Shown piece by piece: positions 18,864 through 29,713 of a stretch of 64,000 bases of DNA (the stretch's first letter is position 1; every line of letters starts with the position of its first letter). The stretch spans positions 1-64,000 of the forward strand of contig NZ_CAJGZK010000005.1 in assembly GCF_904846215.1 (NCBI RefSeq), given 5' to 3'. The notes below the pieces were generated by a model. The model had not been told where the DNA came from. It did no database searches and worked only from the letters and a program-made list of their open reading frames with translations. A program made the position numbers and the translations under genes. The DNA is from Psychrobacter glacincola (GTDB lineage Bacteria > Pseudomonadota > Gammaproteobacteria > Pseudomonadales > Moraxellaceae).

Positions 18864-20780
18864 TTATTGAGGAGCAATAGCCACAATCTGCGCCGCTAAA
18901 GTTTCATCAAAGGGACGGCATAGCGCGGCAAATTTTGCTTGAATATCTTGTAAATGTGCCATGCTGTCTCCTGCAAAGCGCGCCGTTAAATTGTGACTGG
19001 TGTTTGATTGGCGTATAACCCCAAAACCATGGGCAAAATCCAAACGTACCCCATCGATGCAGCTCAGTTTGGTACCCACTGGCAACAAGTCTTTGGCTTG
19101 CTCTATGCTGATAGGTAGGTTTTTAATAGAGCAACTACAAAGCGCTCGCTGACAGGTGCTGAATGCTTGATGATTCGACAATGCAGCGGTTGCTTCTATA
19201 AGTTTTTGCAAATACAGACATAGACGAGTTAGCTGCTCAACGATTGAGCAATCCGTTATAGTATTCGTTGGTAGCGGTAAATAGTGATCGGCAGTACTGA
19301 CAATATCTGGCAAATTATGAATAATATCAGCAAGATTTGTCGTAGCATTTAGACGATTAGCACTGTTAGCTGCCAGCCAATGTAACAGCCTTAAAGCGGC
19401 ATAGATGGCATCATCATAGACAATAAAGCGGCTGTCGTTAAAGATAAAATGCCCCGACAACTCGCCAGCGAACACAATGCGCCCAGCAGAGTTTTGCATC
19501 TGTTGGCGCATCAGACTACTACCTGTTTTGCTAATAATAGGTTCTGAGCCAAGCGCAGTCAGTAGCTTTGGCAAATGATGTGAGCATTTAATATCAAAGA
19601 GAACTTGCGGCGGAGACTGCGACTGGGTACAAGCGACTGGACGCTCAGCCAGTGTCACCTCTGCTAACAAGTAGAGCAGATGATCGGGTGTGACTGTCTG
19701 ACCCATATTATTGACAATCATTAATCGGTCACCATCACCATCAAAGGCAATACCTATATCTGCCTGATGATTAACGACGCTTTGCTGCAACTGTGTGAGC
19801 CGATTCGGCTCAGTAGGATCAGGATTGCCTGCAGGAAAATCTCCATTAGGCGTGTCATTAAGCATGATGACGCGGTGGCAAAAATGCTCAAACAATTGCG
19901 GCGCGATATGACTCGTCGCACCATGCATACAATCGATAACAACCACCAAATCTAGCTTGGTAAAAGGCAATTGGGTGCTGGTATGACCGAAAGTATGAGT
20001 AGTCGGTTGGTTATTGTACGGATAGAGCTCTTTGAATACTTGTACAATAGCATCGATATAACGGGTCGCTACTTGCTCAGGCGATAAAGACATTTGCTGA
20101 TTGCTAATAGAGTTATCCACTACATGTCGTGGAGTGCTTAACGCTTTATGGTTTTTTTGATTGTCTTCTACAACAATGGTTTTTCGAACATTGATTGTGT
20201 CAAAATCCGTTTTTTGCAGACTGTGCTCATGCAAGCCACTTTTCTCAAGCATGCTGTTGTATAAAGAACGTTGAGTTAACTGCTGATGAATGACTTGCTG
20301 GTAAAGCGCCTGAATGTCGTCCCTGCTAGGAGATTGATGATTGACCAACCACTTAATACCTAAAATATCTTTGGCCGAATGACTGGCAGTCACGATAATG
20401 CCATGTCCTTGATATTCCTCAGCCCAAAAAACCATCATAGGCGTGGTAATCAGTCCCAACTGGATAACTTGTAGACCACATTGGATCAATATAGTGGCAA
20501 GGTTTTGAGCAATAACGTCACTATCACGACGTACATCATAGCCAATCACGACGATGGCTTTTTGGCTAGGGGTGCGATGAGTCAAATGTGGCGCAATTAT
20601 GCTGTTATCAAAATCATGCTCTACTAGAGATAGAGATAGAGATAGAGAATGGGATGGCGCGTGATAACGATGCGCAAAAGCGTACCCTAAGGCGTGTATA
20701 AAGTCAGTGGTGAAATGCTGGCGCGAACCGCGAATATCATAAGCACGAAATAAGGAGTGCTGTGCAGCAAAATACGGCAT
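18864..20780 (-). CDS. phosphomannomutase/phosphoglucomutase (AlgC-like)
   Basis: 638 aa, longer than the typical ~460 aa of AlgC. Alpha-D-phosphohexomutase family: catalytic phosphoserine S133 in VTASHSAKD (most relatives read TASHNP), metal-binding DGDGDR in IAFDGDGDRLMIVNN, and sugar-binding GELSGHFIF. It would interconvert mannose- or glucose-1- and 6-phosphates for surface polysaccharide or LPS. Insertions lie around residues 170-230 and near the C-terminus. An in-frame 6-bp repeat near the N-terminus encodes four Ser-Leu pairs. GGAG before the ATG supports the start. Between dut and argB. Confidence 0.88.
   Translation of the reverse strand: MPYFAAQHSLFRAYDIRGSRQHFTTDFIHALGYAFAHRYHAPSHSLSLSLSLVEHDFDNSIIAPHLTHRTPSQKAIVVIGYDVRRDSDVIAQNLATILIQCGLQVIQLGLITTPMMVFWAEEYQGHGIIVTASHSAKDILGIKWLVNHQSPSRDDIQALYQQVIHQQLTQRSLYNSMLEKSGLHEHSLQKTDFDTINVRKTIVVEDNQKNHKALSTPRHVVDNSISNQQMSLSPEQVATRYIDAIVQVFKELYPYNNQPTTHTFGHTSTQLPFTKLDLVVVIDCMHGATSHIAPQLFEHFCHRVIMLNDTPNGDFPAGNPDPTEPNRLTQLQQSVVNHQADIGIAFDGDGDRLMIVNNMGQTVTPDHLLYLLAEVTLAERPVACTQSQSPPQVLFDIKCSHHLPKLLTALGSEPIISKTGSSLMRQQMQNSAGRIVFAGELSGHFIFNDSRFIVYDDAIYAALRLLHWLAANSANRLNATTNLADIIHNLPDIVSTADHYLPLPTNTITDCSIVEQLTRLCLYLQKLIEATAALSNHQAFSTCQRALCSCSIKNLPISIEQAKDLLPVGTKLSCIDGVRLDFAHGFGVIRQSNTSHNLTARFAGDSMAHLQDIQAKFAALCRPFDETLAAQIVAIAPQ
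20625..20648. repeat. TAGAGA x4 microsatellite inside the algC-like gene
   Basis: Four perfect tandem copies of TAGAGA. On the coding strand they encode Ser-Leu repeated four times near residue 46, before the first conserved domain motif. Gain or loss of a unit would keep the frame. Confidence 0.9.
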
Positions 20781-20883
20781 CGCTTACTCTCCTTATTGTC
20801 GTGATTGATAGGCTAATGGTTGATAAAAAATAAATCGTTTAAGAGTGTTAGGCGTATAGCTGATCGTTATTTTAGAATCGCTA

Positions 20884-21348
20884 CTATTGACGACCGGAGT
20901 GTCCAAAACCACCAGCACCGCGCGCACTGGTATCGCTAAATTCTGTCACGACTTCAAATTCAGGGCGGGCAACAGGAACAACCACATATTGTGCCATGCG
21001 CTCTGCTGGATTTAATACAAAGTCTTGCTGACTACGATTCCAAATACTGACCATCAGCTCACCTTGATAATCCGCATCGATCAAGCCGACCAAATTACCC
21101 AAGACGATACCGTGCTTATGACCAAGACCTGAACGCGGCAAAATCATGCCAGCAAAGTTAGGATCTTGAATATAAATCGCCAAACCAGTTCCAATCAAAT
21201 GCGTGGCACCCGCTTTAATCGTTAAAGGCTCATCAATACAAGCACGCAAATCAATGCCAGCACTACCGTCAGTCGCACGTGTCGGTAAAGAAAATGCGGC
21301 ATCTTCGGTAATTTTGGGGTTTAAGACTTTAACTTGGACAGCTTGCAT
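20884..21348 (-). CDS. dut: deoxyuridine triphosphatase (dUTPase)
   Basis: 154 aa from the ATG at 21348, close to E. coli Dut (151-152 aa); an upstream ATG at 21396 would add 16 atypical residues. It hydrolyses dUTP to dUMP. Trimeric dUTPase motifs are visible: [41 protein letters not shown] and the C-terminal P-loop-like [10 protein letters not shown]. It is the upstream member of dut-algC-like-argB on the minus strand. Confidence 0.96.
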   Translation of the reverse strand: MQAVQVKVLNPKITEDAAFSLPTRATDGSAGIDLRACIDEPLTIKAGATHLIGTGLAIYIQDPNFAGMILPRSGLGHKHGIVLGNLVGLIDADYQGELMVSIWNRSQQDFVLNPAERMAQYVVVPVARPEFEVVTEFSDTSARGAGGFGHSGRQ

Positions 21349-21508
21349 AACGCACTCACTTAACGATTTAATGGTTTTATAAACAGAATGAATCATATTT
21401 TTAAATTTTAGTTTTCAAATGCTTAACAGCAACTATTATAATAAATAGCTGATGGTTTTTAACTTTCAGCCTTTAACTTTCAGCCTTTAACTTTTAATAG
21501 GCGATTGA

Positions 21509-22912
21509 TTATAGTATCAGTACACTTGCCAAGCCCAAAAACGACATAAAGCCGACAATGTCCGTCACCGTGGTTAGGATAACCGAGGCAGACAATGCCG
21601 GATCGATATTCATGCGTTTTAGCATCAGCGGAATACTAATGCCCGAGACATTGGCAGCGGTCATATTAATCGCAATCGCCAGACCGATAACGGCACTAAT
21701 TTTAATGTCATGAAACCACAATTGTGCAATAAATGCCATGATTATCGCCCATATGATACCGTTTATCGCCCCAACCCACAGCTCTTTATTTAATAACCAT
21801 ACGCGGTTAGAGCCACCGATTTGCCCCATTGCCATACCGCGAATGACGACGGTAAGCGTTTGCGAGCCTGCAATACCGCCCATGCTAGCGACCACGGGCA
21901 TGAGAATTGCCAGTGCCACTACTTGTGCCAATACTTCCTCAAACTGTCCAATTACCGCTGCCGCTAAAAGCGCGGTACATAAATTAATACCGAGCCAAAT
22001 ACTACGGCTTTTGGCACTGGTCAAGATAGGCGCAAACAGCTCTTCATCTTGACTGACACCAGCCAGGTTTTTCATGGTGCTATCGACATCATCTTGGATA
22101 ATCTCCATGATGTCCTCACCGTTTAGTTGACCAACCAGCTCGCCATGACTGTTAATCACTGGGGCAAAACGAATGTCTTCTGAGCGAAAAATCGCCGCCG
22201 CATCTTGAATGTCCAAGCGATCATTGATGGTAATGGCGCTATCAATCAAATCGGCAACTAAGGTGTTTTGGTCATGCTTAATCAAATCAGCGAGACTTAA
22301 TAAACCAAGCAGTTGCTGACTTTGATCGACAACCAATAGCTCTTGGCTTTCATCGTTGAGCAGCTCAATATCTTCTCGTAACCAGTTTTGGACATCCGCC
22401 AGCGTTATATCTTCTCGCACCTGAATAAGCTCAGGATCCATATAGCTGCCGACTTCCCAGTCGGCATAGGTATCGAGTTTATTGACCTGAATGCGTATAT
22501 CTTCATCCAAAGTCGCCATCACCGAAGTACGCACGCTTTCGGTAACGGTGTCTAAAATCTCTGAAATATCTTGTGCATCAAGATCTTGAGTAAACAGCGA
22601 TATCTCTTTTGACGAGATATTTTCCATCAATGGCTGGCGTGTATCGAACTCCAGCTCAGCTAACACTTCACCTTTGATATTTTCTGGTACTTGTGCCCAA
22701 ATCAGTAGTCGGCTCTGAGTTGGGAACGACTCTAATAAGTTGGCAATCTCATATTCTGACTGCTTGCCTAAGAACTCAGTAATCGCCTCATACGCTTTAT
22801 TCGCAACCAACTCCTGCAAATAGAGTAGTTTATACTCAGCGTTAGATTCAGCCGGATTATAATCTCCCTGTCGTGTTAATGGTCGTGCAGAATTCGGCGT
22901 AGGGGCGGGCAT
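21509..22912 (-). CDS. mgtE: magnesium transporter MgtE
   Basis: 467 aa. The cytoplasmic N domain (EFLGKQSEYEIANLLESFP) is followed by two CBS domains around residues 150-270, a plug helix and five membrane helices. The last include GLAIAINMTAANVSGISIPL with the conserved pore Asn region and the C-terminal DIVGFMSFLGLASVLIL. Mg2+ binding to the CBS and N domains gates the channel in known members. TTGGAA upstream of the ATG is a weak ribosome site. A palindromic element separates it from rep. Confidence 0.93.
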   Translation of the reverse strand: MPAPTPNSARPLTRQGDYNPAESNAEYKLLYLQELVANKAYEAITEFLGKQSEYEIANLLESFPTQSRLLIWAQVPENIKGEVLAELEFDTRQPLMENISSKEISLFTQDLDAQDISEILDTVTESVRTSVMATLDEDIRIQVNKLDTYADWEVGSYMDPELIQVREDITLADVQNWLREDIELLNDESQELLVVDQSQQLLGLLSLADLIKHDQNTLVADLIDSAITINDRLDIQDAAAIFRSEDIRFAPVINSHGELVGQLNGEDIMEIIQDDVDSTMKNLAGVSQDEELFAPILTSAKSRSIWLGINLCTALLAAAVIGQFEEVLAQVVALAILMPVVASMGGIAGSQTLTVVIRGMAMGQIGGSNRVWLLNKELWVGAINGIIWAIIMAFIAQLWFHDIKISAVIGLAIAINMTAANVSGISIPLMLKRMNIDPALSASVILTTVTDIVGFMSFLGLASVLIL

Positions 22913-22958
22913 AAAAGTTCCAAGTTTCTCAAAATATTAAATAATGATGACTAAAATA

Positions 22959-23103
22959 TATAGTTAATCCACTTTTTAAAAGGTACAGAACTAATGGGGT
23001 TAATTATTCGCAGCCTCTGTCTGCATAGGCACAGCAAGCAAGGAAAATTAACCCCATTAGTTCTTTATAACATTTGTACTTTTTTTATTTCGGATCGACT
23101 ATA
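22959..23103 (+). repeat. TATAGT-type palindromic element, copy 4
   Basis: Starts TATAGTTAATCCACTTTTTA and ends GATCGACTATA. The arms AACTAATGGGGTTAATT and AATTAACCCCATTAGTT are perfectly complementary (17 bp) and unlike other copies. The core GCAGCCTCTGTCTGC ... GCACAGCAAGCAAGG is conserved. It lies between rep and mgtE, both on the minus strand. Confidence 0.85.
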
Positions 23104-23160
23104 GGCGTAGCGTTTAATGGATGAGTTCTGTTAATTGGCTATTTTTTTAAAGGTTAACCA

Positions 23161-25194
23161 TTAGCGATTGCCCAATAAAGCCCGAATATTAGCCAAGTAT
23201 TCATCAGCAACGGCTGCGGGATCTTTGGTGGCTTTTTGTTTTTTTGCTTTGGCAGGCCAGTCGATATGATCTTCTGGCAACTCATCTAAAAATCGTGATT
23301 CAGACGTGACGCGCATTTGACCACCAGCACGGCGCTGAGTGGCGAGCGTCAAAGTCAACTCACGACGGGCACGAGTAATGCCCACATACATCAAGCGCCG
23401 CTCTTCGTCGACCGTCTCGCTTAGGATAGAGTTGCGATGAGGTAGCATTTCCTCCTCAAGTCCCATGATATAAACAAAATCAAACTCCAAGCCTTTTGCC
23501 GCATGTAAAGTCATCAGATTGACTTTATTGGTATTTTCTTCTTCTTGCTGCTGCTCAAGCATATCAAGCAACACCAGCTTGCGAATAATGGTATCAATCG
23601 TCCGATCTTCGTCTTCTTCAGCGCGATTAATCAGCGATTGAATACTGGTATAAAGCATATCGATATTATCAATGCGGTTTTTTTCTTGCTGCGGTGTTTT
23701 GGAATCACTGCGGACAAAATCAATATAACCTGTCTCGTCAATCATCTGACGGACGATGGGTACAGGGTCAGGATGCTGATCTAGCTCGCGAGTATAATGC
23801 TCAATAAAATCGCCAAACTCTTTTAATGTGCTATAAGATTTTGATGGCAAGACATGAGCAAGACCGGCATGCGTACAAGAGGCCAGTAGCGAGATGCTAT
23901 GTTCTTGTGAAAATAAGCCAAGTTTTTCGAGCGTGGCTGGTCCCATGCCGCGCTTGGGTGTGTTAATCACGCGCAAAAATGCACTGTCGTCTTCTGGATT
24001 CAAAATCAGCCGCAAGTAGCTCATGACGTCTTTGATTTCGCTACGGGCAAAGAACGACTGACCACCGGACAATTTATAAGGCACTTGCAATTGACGCAAC
24101 TGCGCCTCTAACATGCGCGCCTGAAAGTTACTGCGATAAAGAACCGCATATTGCTCCCACTCGTTGCCAAAACGCAGTTTGTGCGTGACGATTTCTTTGG
24201 CGACACGCTCAGATTCATCATCATCATTACGGCAGTTAATAATGCGGATTTTTTCGCCTTGACCTTTGTCTGACCAGAGTTTCTTTTCAAATAAATGCTC
24301 ATTATTGGTAATCACCGCATTAGCAGAGGTCAAAATACGCGTGGTCGAGCGATAGTTTTGCTCAAGCATGACAATCTTTAATTTTGGAAAATCCTCTTTA
24401 AGTAATCCCATATTTTCAGGTTTAGCACCGCGCCATGCATAAATAGATTGGTCATCATCACCAACGACCGTAAAGCGCCCTTGCGGTCCGACCAGATATT
24501 TAATCATCTCATACTGAGCCGTATTGGTATCTTGATATTCATCAACCAGCAAATAGCGGATACGGTTTTGCCACTTGTCACGTAGCTCTCTATTTTCACG
24601 TAAGATTTTGGTCGGTAGTACAATCAAATCATCAAAATCAACGGCGTTATAAGCCCGTAGATTGCGCTCATATAAAGCATAAAGCGTCGCAAAAATCATG
24701 TCTTCTGGATCGTCTAAGGTTTCCATCGCCTTATCCGGCTCAATCAAATCATTTTTCCAATCAGAAATCATTTTTATCGCTTTGCCGACCAACTCACGAC
24801 TTTCTGCGCCGCTTAAGTTGTCGCGCATCATCAGCTCCATCAGCAAGCGCTTGCTATCGTCGCTGTCCATAATGGAGAAGTTGCCCTTCAATGGCGTATG
24901 AAGCAGCTCATAACGTAAAAACTGCAGCCCAAATTGGTGAAAGGTTGACACCGTTAGGCCGCGCATTTTATCGCTTGGCAGCAATTTACTGACCCGCGCT
25001 TTCATCTCACGCGCCGCCTTATTGGTAAAGGTCACCGCGGTAATGCGCTCAGCTGGCATGTTGCATTCTTCAATCAGATAGGCAATTTTACGGGTAATCA
25101 CCGATGTCTTACCGGAGCCAGCACCTGCTAGCACGAGCAATGGACCAGATACGTAGAGCATCGCTTCTTGTTGTTTGGGATTAAGTTGACTCAT
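23161..25194 (-). CDS. rep: ATP-dependent DNA helicase Rep (UvrD/Rep superfamily 1)
   Basis: 677 aa from the ATG at 25194, with AGGT eight bases upstream (E. coli Rep 673 aa). The N-terminus QLNPKQQEAMLYVSGPLLVLAGAGSGKTSVITRK matches Rep, with Walker A AGAGSGKT (shown here in part). SF1 motifs follow: VTFTNKAAREMK, LLVDEYQDTN (Walker B), GDDDQSIYAWRGA, LEQNYRST and the C-terminal MTLHAAKGLEFDFVY and VGITRARREL. It is a 3'-5' helicase that helps forks pass protein blocks. UvrD is the main alternative, but N-terminal similarity favours Rep. Confidence 0.88.
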   Translation of the reverse strand: MSQLNPKQQEAMLYVSGPLLVLAGAGSGKTSVITRKIAYLIEECNMPAERITAVTFTNKAAREMKARVSKLLPSDKMRGLTVSTFHQFGLQFLRYELLHTPLKGNFSIMDSDDSKRLLMELMMRDNLSGAESRELVGKAIKMISDWKNDLIEPDKAMETLDDPEDMIFATLYALYERNLRAYNAVDFDDLIVLPTKILRENRELRDKWQNRIRYLLVDEYQDTNTAQYEMIKYLVGPQGRFTVVGDDDQSIYAWRGAKPENMGLLKEDFPKLKIVMLEQNYRSTTRILTSANAVITNNEHLFEKKLWSDKGQGEKIRIINCRNDDDESERVAKEIVTHKLRFGNEWEQYAVLYRSNFQARMLEAQLRQLQVPYKLSGGQSFFARSEIKDVMSYLRLILNPEDDSAFLRVINTPKRGMGPATLEKLGLFSQEHSISLLASCTHAGLAHVLPSKSYSTLKEFGDFIEHYTRELDQHPDPVPIVRQMIDETGYIDFVRSDSKTPQQEKNRIDNIDMLYTSIQSLINRAEEDEDRTIDTIIRKLVLLDMLEQQQEEENTNKVNLMTLHAAKGLEFDFVYIMGLEEEMLPHRNSILSETVDEERRLMYVGITRARRELTLTLATQRRAGGQMRVTSESRFLDELPEDHIDWPAKAKKQKATKDPAAVADEYLANIRALLGNR

Positions 25195-26204
25195 AAGATG
25201 ACCTGTAAGACAAAAGCAAAAAGAGGGTAACAGTTGATCGTAAAATGCCACTAGCTGCCATCAAGCGAAAAATACATTCGTTAAAACAGAGGGTATATTG
25301 GCATTTTTAATGGGATGACTCACAGAATAATTTTAAAATTTTGTGGCAATCTTTGAGAAAAATTAGGTGAGCTATTATAAAGCAAAACCGAAGCTTTTGG
25401 GCAGGAGTTAGTAGCGTGGAATATGTAAGGTTATGAGGTATATATAAGGTACGTCTTAAAAAATGGCTTGGAGAAACATTTTGTTTCAATGGAAAGAGTC
25501 AAAAATTTGGCTAACACAAGCTCATTTCCTATGAATAGAAATAAGGAGTTAGACGGCAATACTATTACTTATGAGAGTAGAAGTTAACTAATTATAAGCT
25601 GTCACTAAATGTGCGGTTTATATACATTTTTTACCTTATTTGACATTCAATTAATAGAATGTCTTTTAGAGTGACAGAAGGTTTTTAGAGCCGGATGACA
25701 GATAATCTATAGCATAGTTTGCGCATAAAAAAACCTATTTCTTTTACTGAGAAAGTGACCGTTCAATACAGTTAAAAACTAGCTTTTGATTGCCAATATG
25801 CGTATAGTACGTAAATAATTTATGCCAGTTGTCACGTCATTGTTGACCACGTGTAATGAGCTATTAAATCAATTAAATAAACCATCGAATATGATATTGA
25901 TTTAATACGTTGATCTTACGTTGTTAGAAGATGCGTTGGGCGACCAGCCTTTATCCGCAAATAAGCGGACACTCTACAGTTGGTTATGTCTGACATCGTC
26001 GTCAATAAGCTTGATAATTGGTTGTTACCAGTACAGAACCTAACATGTGACTCAATGACAGTTACTTAAATGCAGCGACAGTTACTTAAGTGCAGTGACA
26101 GTTGCTTTGTGTTTTCGTCTGCGTTATGCCTGTCGCTTGACGACCTTAAGTAGGTCGGCACTTGCGGCGTGTAACACTCGATTGGGTGAGGAGCACGTAT
26201 TATC
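25195..26204. other. long intergenic region upstream of nuoA
   Basis: About 1 kb between divergent rep and nuoA. It is AT-rich with scattered stops. No gene with a credible start and composition is visible. It probably holds the rep promoter at the left and a long nuo leader at the right, where three 20-bp tandem repeats occur at 26056-26115. Confidence 0.5.
26056..26115. repeat. three ~20-bp direct repeats upstream of nuoA
   Basis: Tandem units TGACAGTTACTTAAATGCAG, CGACAGTTACTTAAGTGCAG and a third, degenerate TGACAGTTGCTTTGTG. Units one and two differ at two positions. They lie ~90-150 bp before the nuoA start, spaced about two helical turns apart, as expected for cooperative regulator binding. 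No regulator is known to me for this motif. Confidence 0.6.
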
Positions 26205-26828
26205 ATGTCTGCTTTTAATTGGTCAGCCATTGCTTTTATTTTAGCCGCCATTGCGCTAGTTGTGTTCATGTTGGTCGTGCCGCGTTTACTTGGCGGTCGC
26301 TCTCATGGCTCACAAAAAGAAGAGATATTTGAAGCGGGTGTTGTCGGATCTGGCAACGCCCGTATTCGTTTGTCTGCCAAATTCTATTTGGTAGCAATCT
26401 TCTTTGTTATTTTTGATCTAGAAGCCCTCTACTTATATGCTTATGCAGTCTCAGTTCGTGAAGCCGGTTGGCTTGGCTTTGCTGCTGCCGCTATATTTAT
26501 CACCATCTTGATTATTGGCTTGATATACGAGCTGAGCTTAGGTGCGATGAACTGGGCACCAGCTGATAAGCTGCGCAAAAAAGCCCGCCTATATGCAGCA
26601 CCCGCGGGATTCAGTTTAGCAGATATCACCAAGTTCGATGGCGTTGATGAGCTCATGGTTGACCCTACAGGCAAGATACCTGCGCAGTCTTCAGGACAGA
26701 TTAATGTCTCAAACAATATTGAGACCAATCGTCGTCACTTGCAAAACATCGATCATATTAATACCACGGGTAATGTGACTTCTGTGGACTTTGCGACGTC
26801 TGCGCAAACAGATAACATTAAGCGTTAA
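26205..26828 (+). CDS. nuoA: NADH-quinone oxidoreductase subunit A
   Basis: 207 aa. Complex I membrane subunit with three helices. Conserved KFYLVAIFFVIFDLEALYLY contains the acidic residues at the quinone-site loop. The family is usually ~120-150 aa; the extra ~60 residues are a hydrophilic C-terminal tail from about residue 145 with no recognisable domain. GAGGAG lies 11 bases before the ATG. First gene of the complete nuoA-N operon. Confidence 0.95.
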   Translation: MSAFNWSAIAFILAAIALVVFMLVVPRLLGGRSHGSQKEEIFEAGVVGSGNARIRLSAKFYLVAIFFVIFDLEALYLYAYAVSVREAGWLGFAAAAIFITILIIGLIYELSLGAMNWAPADKLRKKARLYAAPAGFSLADITKFDGVDELMVDPTGKIPAQSSGQINVSNNIETNRRHLQNIDHINTTGNVTSVDFATSAQTDNIKR

Positions 26829-26952
26829 TAAATAACAGTGCGCGCTGATTAATAGCATGACACGTAAATAACAAAATTATTTAATAATGAAATTATGGCG
26901 ATAGTGATGACAAATGATTGTCAAGCATTGCTTAAAATAAAGGTTGTATGTT

Positions 26953-27621
26953 ATGAAATACACATTAACAAAAGCCAACCCTGATGCAGATGTCTATCCT
27001 GCTCAGACAAGCCAAACCGTCAATGATCCGATGGAAGATGAAGTCAATAAAAATGTCTTTATGGGTCGCCTAGAAGATCTTGTACATTCAACAGCGAACT
27101 GGGGGCGTAAGCACTCATTATGGCCATTTAACTTTGGTACTTCATGCTGTTATGTCGAATATGCGACGACTCTAACGGCGGTTCATGATTTGTCACGCTT
27201 TGGTGCCGAAGTTATTCGCGCCTCGCCACGTCAGGCGGATGTGATGATCGTTGCTGGTACTTGCTTTGTTAAAATGGCACCGGTTATTCAGCGCCTATAT
27301 GAGCAAATGCTTGAGCCCAAATGGGTCATCTCTATGGGTGCTTGTGCCAACTCGGGCGGCATGTACGACATCTATTCTGTTGTACAAGGCGTGGATAAAA
27401 TTATCCCCGTCGACGTCTATGTGCCAGGTTGTCCGCCACGCCCAGAAGCGCTGATTCAAGGTTTGATGTTATTACAAGAATCTATTACTAAAGAACGTCG
27501 CCCATTGGGTATTCATGTCAATGATCAGGGTGTCTATCAGCCGCAGATGACGCCTGAGCGTGACCGTAAGCAAGCGGATCGTATTGCTGTGAAAAACTTA
27601 CGTAGCCCAGATAGCATTTAG
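26953..27621 (+). CDS. nuoB: NADH-quinone oxidoreductase subunit B
   Basis: 222 aa from the ATG at 26953 (AAAGG nine bases upstream); a TTG at 26944 is less likely. It holds the terminal [4Fe-4S] cluster N2 that passes electrons to ubiquinone. The ligand cysteines appear in the adjacent pair GTSCCYVEY and in VAGTCFVKM and [11 protein letters not shown]. It is a peripheral-arm subunit. A 124-bp gap from nuoA contains no gene. Confidence 0.97.
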   Translation: MKYTLTKANPDADVYPAQTSQTVNDPMEDEVNKNVFMGRLEDLVHSTANWGRKHSLWPFNFGTSCCYVEYATTLTAVHDLSRFGAEVIRASPRQADVMIVAGTCFVKMAPVIQRLYEQMLEPKWVISMGACANSGGMYDIYSVVQGVDKIIPVDVYVPGCPPRPEALIQGLMLLQESITKERRPLGIHVNDQGVYQPQMTPERDRKQADRIAVKNLRSPDSI

Positions 27622-27752
27622 TTAAGCAGTTTGGCGTAGTTATTAATAATTCTTAGAAGTGCGCGTACGCTCATCATAGCTTAGTTATGATTATCATCTT
27701 TTTATGGTGATTGTCATGGTTCAGTTATGATTAATGAAGGAATACATCATTC

Positions 27753-29528
27753 ATGGTCACGGTAGTCGAAAACATAGATCCTAAGATCAAGCCTGTCCCA
27801 GCAGTTATCAAAGAGCTGGAAGAAAAATATGCTGGTAAGTTCGTTGTGCAGCACACGGTTGATGACATTCCAACGGTTTGGGTGGCACGCGCTGATTTAT
27901 TAGACGTTCTCTTATTCTTGCGTAAATTGCCAAAACCTTATGTCATGTTATTTGACTTGTCAGCGATAGATGAGCGTTTGCGTCAGCATCGCCAAGGTTT
28001 GCCTGACAGTGATTTTACGGTGTTTTATCACTTGATGTCGCTTGAGCGTAATAGTGATGTTCGTATCAAAGTCGCGCTCAGTGAAGAAGATTTAAACGTC
28101 CCAAGTGCGACGCAGATTTGGCCAAATGCCAACTGGTATGAGCGTGAAGTGTGGGATATGTTCGGTATTGTCTTTAGTGGTCATCCGCATCTAACGCGTA
28201 TTTTATTACCTAAATATTGGGAAGGTCATCCACTGCGTAAAGAGTATCATGCGCGTGCAACTGAGTTTACCCCGTATTTCCTAAATACGGCCAAACAACA
28301 ATACGAGCAAGAAAACCTGCGCTTTGTTCCAGAAGAATGGGGCATGAAGCGCTCGGGTCGTGATGAAGACTTTATGTTCTTGAACATTGGTCCTAACCAT
28401 CCCTCCGCTCACGGTGCGTTCCGCTTGGTACTTCAGCTTGATGGCGAAGAAGTTGTTGATTGTATTCCAGATATTGGCTATCACCATCGCGGTGCAGAAA
28501 AAATGGCTGAGCGTCAAACATGGCATTCATTTATTCCTTATACCGATCGTATCGATTACCTCGGCGGTGTGATGAATGAGCTGCCATATATCATGTCGGT
28601 TGAAAAGCTGGCTGGCATTACCATTCCACCGCGTGCTGAAACCATTCGCGTGATGATGAGTGAGTTTTTCCGTATTACCAATAACTTACTATTCGTCGGT
28701 ACGTTTATTCAGGATGCGGGCGGTATGACGCCAGTATTCTATATGTTTACCGATCGCCAAAAAGCCTATGACGTCATCGAAGCAGTGACTGGCTATCGTA
28801 TGCACCCCGCATGGTTCCGTATCGGTGGCACAGCGCACGATTTACCGCGCGGTTGGCAGCGTTTGGTACGTGAGTTCTTAGATTGGATGCCAAAACGCTT
28901 GGATGAGTATGTCAAAGCGGCACTACAAAACAGTGTGCTTAAAGGTCGTACTCAAGGCGTTGCACAATATAATACCAAGCAAGCACTTGCTTGGGGCGTT
29001 ACGGGTGCAGGTTTGCGGGCGACAGGTTTGGATTTTGATTTGCGTAAAGCGCGTCCGTATATGGGCTATGAGAACTACGATTTTGAAGTGCCAGTCGGCT
29101 ATAACGGCGATGCTTATGATCGCTGTATGGTGAAAGTCGAAGAGATGCGCCAGTCGCTACGTATTATCCGTCAATGTATGGATAATATGCCGCAAGGTCC
29201 TTATAAGGCGGATCATCCATTGGCAGTACCACCGCCAAAAGACCGTACCTTAAACGATATTGAAACCCTTATTAATCACTTTATCTCCGTATCTTGGGGT
29301 CCTGTGATGCCAGCGGGCGAATGTACTACTATCGTCGAAGCGACCAAAGGTCTGAACAGTTATTACATTACTTCAGACAAAGCGACGATGAGCTATCGTA
29401 CCCGTATCCGTACCCCGACATTCGCGCATTTGCAGCAGATGCCATCCGTCATTAATGGCTCACTGGTATCCGATGCCATCATGTATTTAGCATCGATTGA
29501 TATTGTGATGGCGGATTGTGACCGCTAG
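27753..29528 (+). CDS. nuoC: NADH-quinone oxidoreductase subunit C/D (fused)
   Basis: 591 aa, the gammaproteobacterial NuoCD fusion (E. coli ~600). The N-terminal ~190 residues are the 30-kDa subunit ([25 protein letters not shown]). The rest is the 49-kDa subunit, with [32 protein letters not shown] and the quinone-pocket Tyr/His region. AAGGA lies about 11 bases before the ATG. Links the Fe-S chain to the quinone site. Confidence 0.97.
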   Translation: MVTVVENIDPKIKPVPAVIKELEEKYAGKFVVQHTVDDIPTVWVARADLLDVLLFLRKLPKPYVMLFDLSAIDERLRQHRQGLPDSDFTVFYHLMSLERNSDVRIKVALSEEDLNVPSATQIWPNANWYEREVWDMFGIVFSGHPHLTRILLPKYWEGHPLRKEYHARATEFTPYFLNTAKQQYEQENLRFVPEEWGMKRSGRDEDFMFLNIGPNHPSAHGAFRLVLQLDGEEVVDCIPDIGYHHRGAEKMAERQTWHSFIPYTDRIDYLGGVMNELPYIMSVEKLAGITIPPRAETIRVMMSEFFRITNNLLFVGTFIQDAGGMTPVFYMFTDRQKAYDVIEAVTGYRMHPAWFRIGGTAHDLPRGWQRLVREFLDWMPKRLDEYVKAALQNSVLKGRTQGVAQYNTKQALAWGVTGAGLRATGLDFDLRKARPYMGYENYDFEVPVGYNGDAYDRCMVKVEEMRQSLRIIRQCMDNMPQGPYKADHPLAVPPPKDRTLNDIETLINHFISVSWGPVMPAGECTTIVEATKGLNSYYITSDKATMSYRTRIRTPTFAHLQQMPSVINGSLVSDAIMYLASIDIVMADCDR

Positions 29529-29713
29529 ACATCGGCGCTGAGGCGTTTATCATCATTATTTTTTGTGAATGCTAAATGCTAAATATGAGATGTTATATAT
29601 TAAAAGTAAGACCTGTTCATTAATATGTTATCGCCAAACTGGCACACCAAAACGCTGTTTTCGCGCTATGAGCGCATCTCAAACAGTGGGCTGAGTGAGG
29701 AAAGAAAAAGATT

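Noticed and set aside
25307-25489. 60-codon minus-strand frame upstream of rep
   Set aside because: No ribosome site, low-complexity AT-driven composition and no recognisable similarity.
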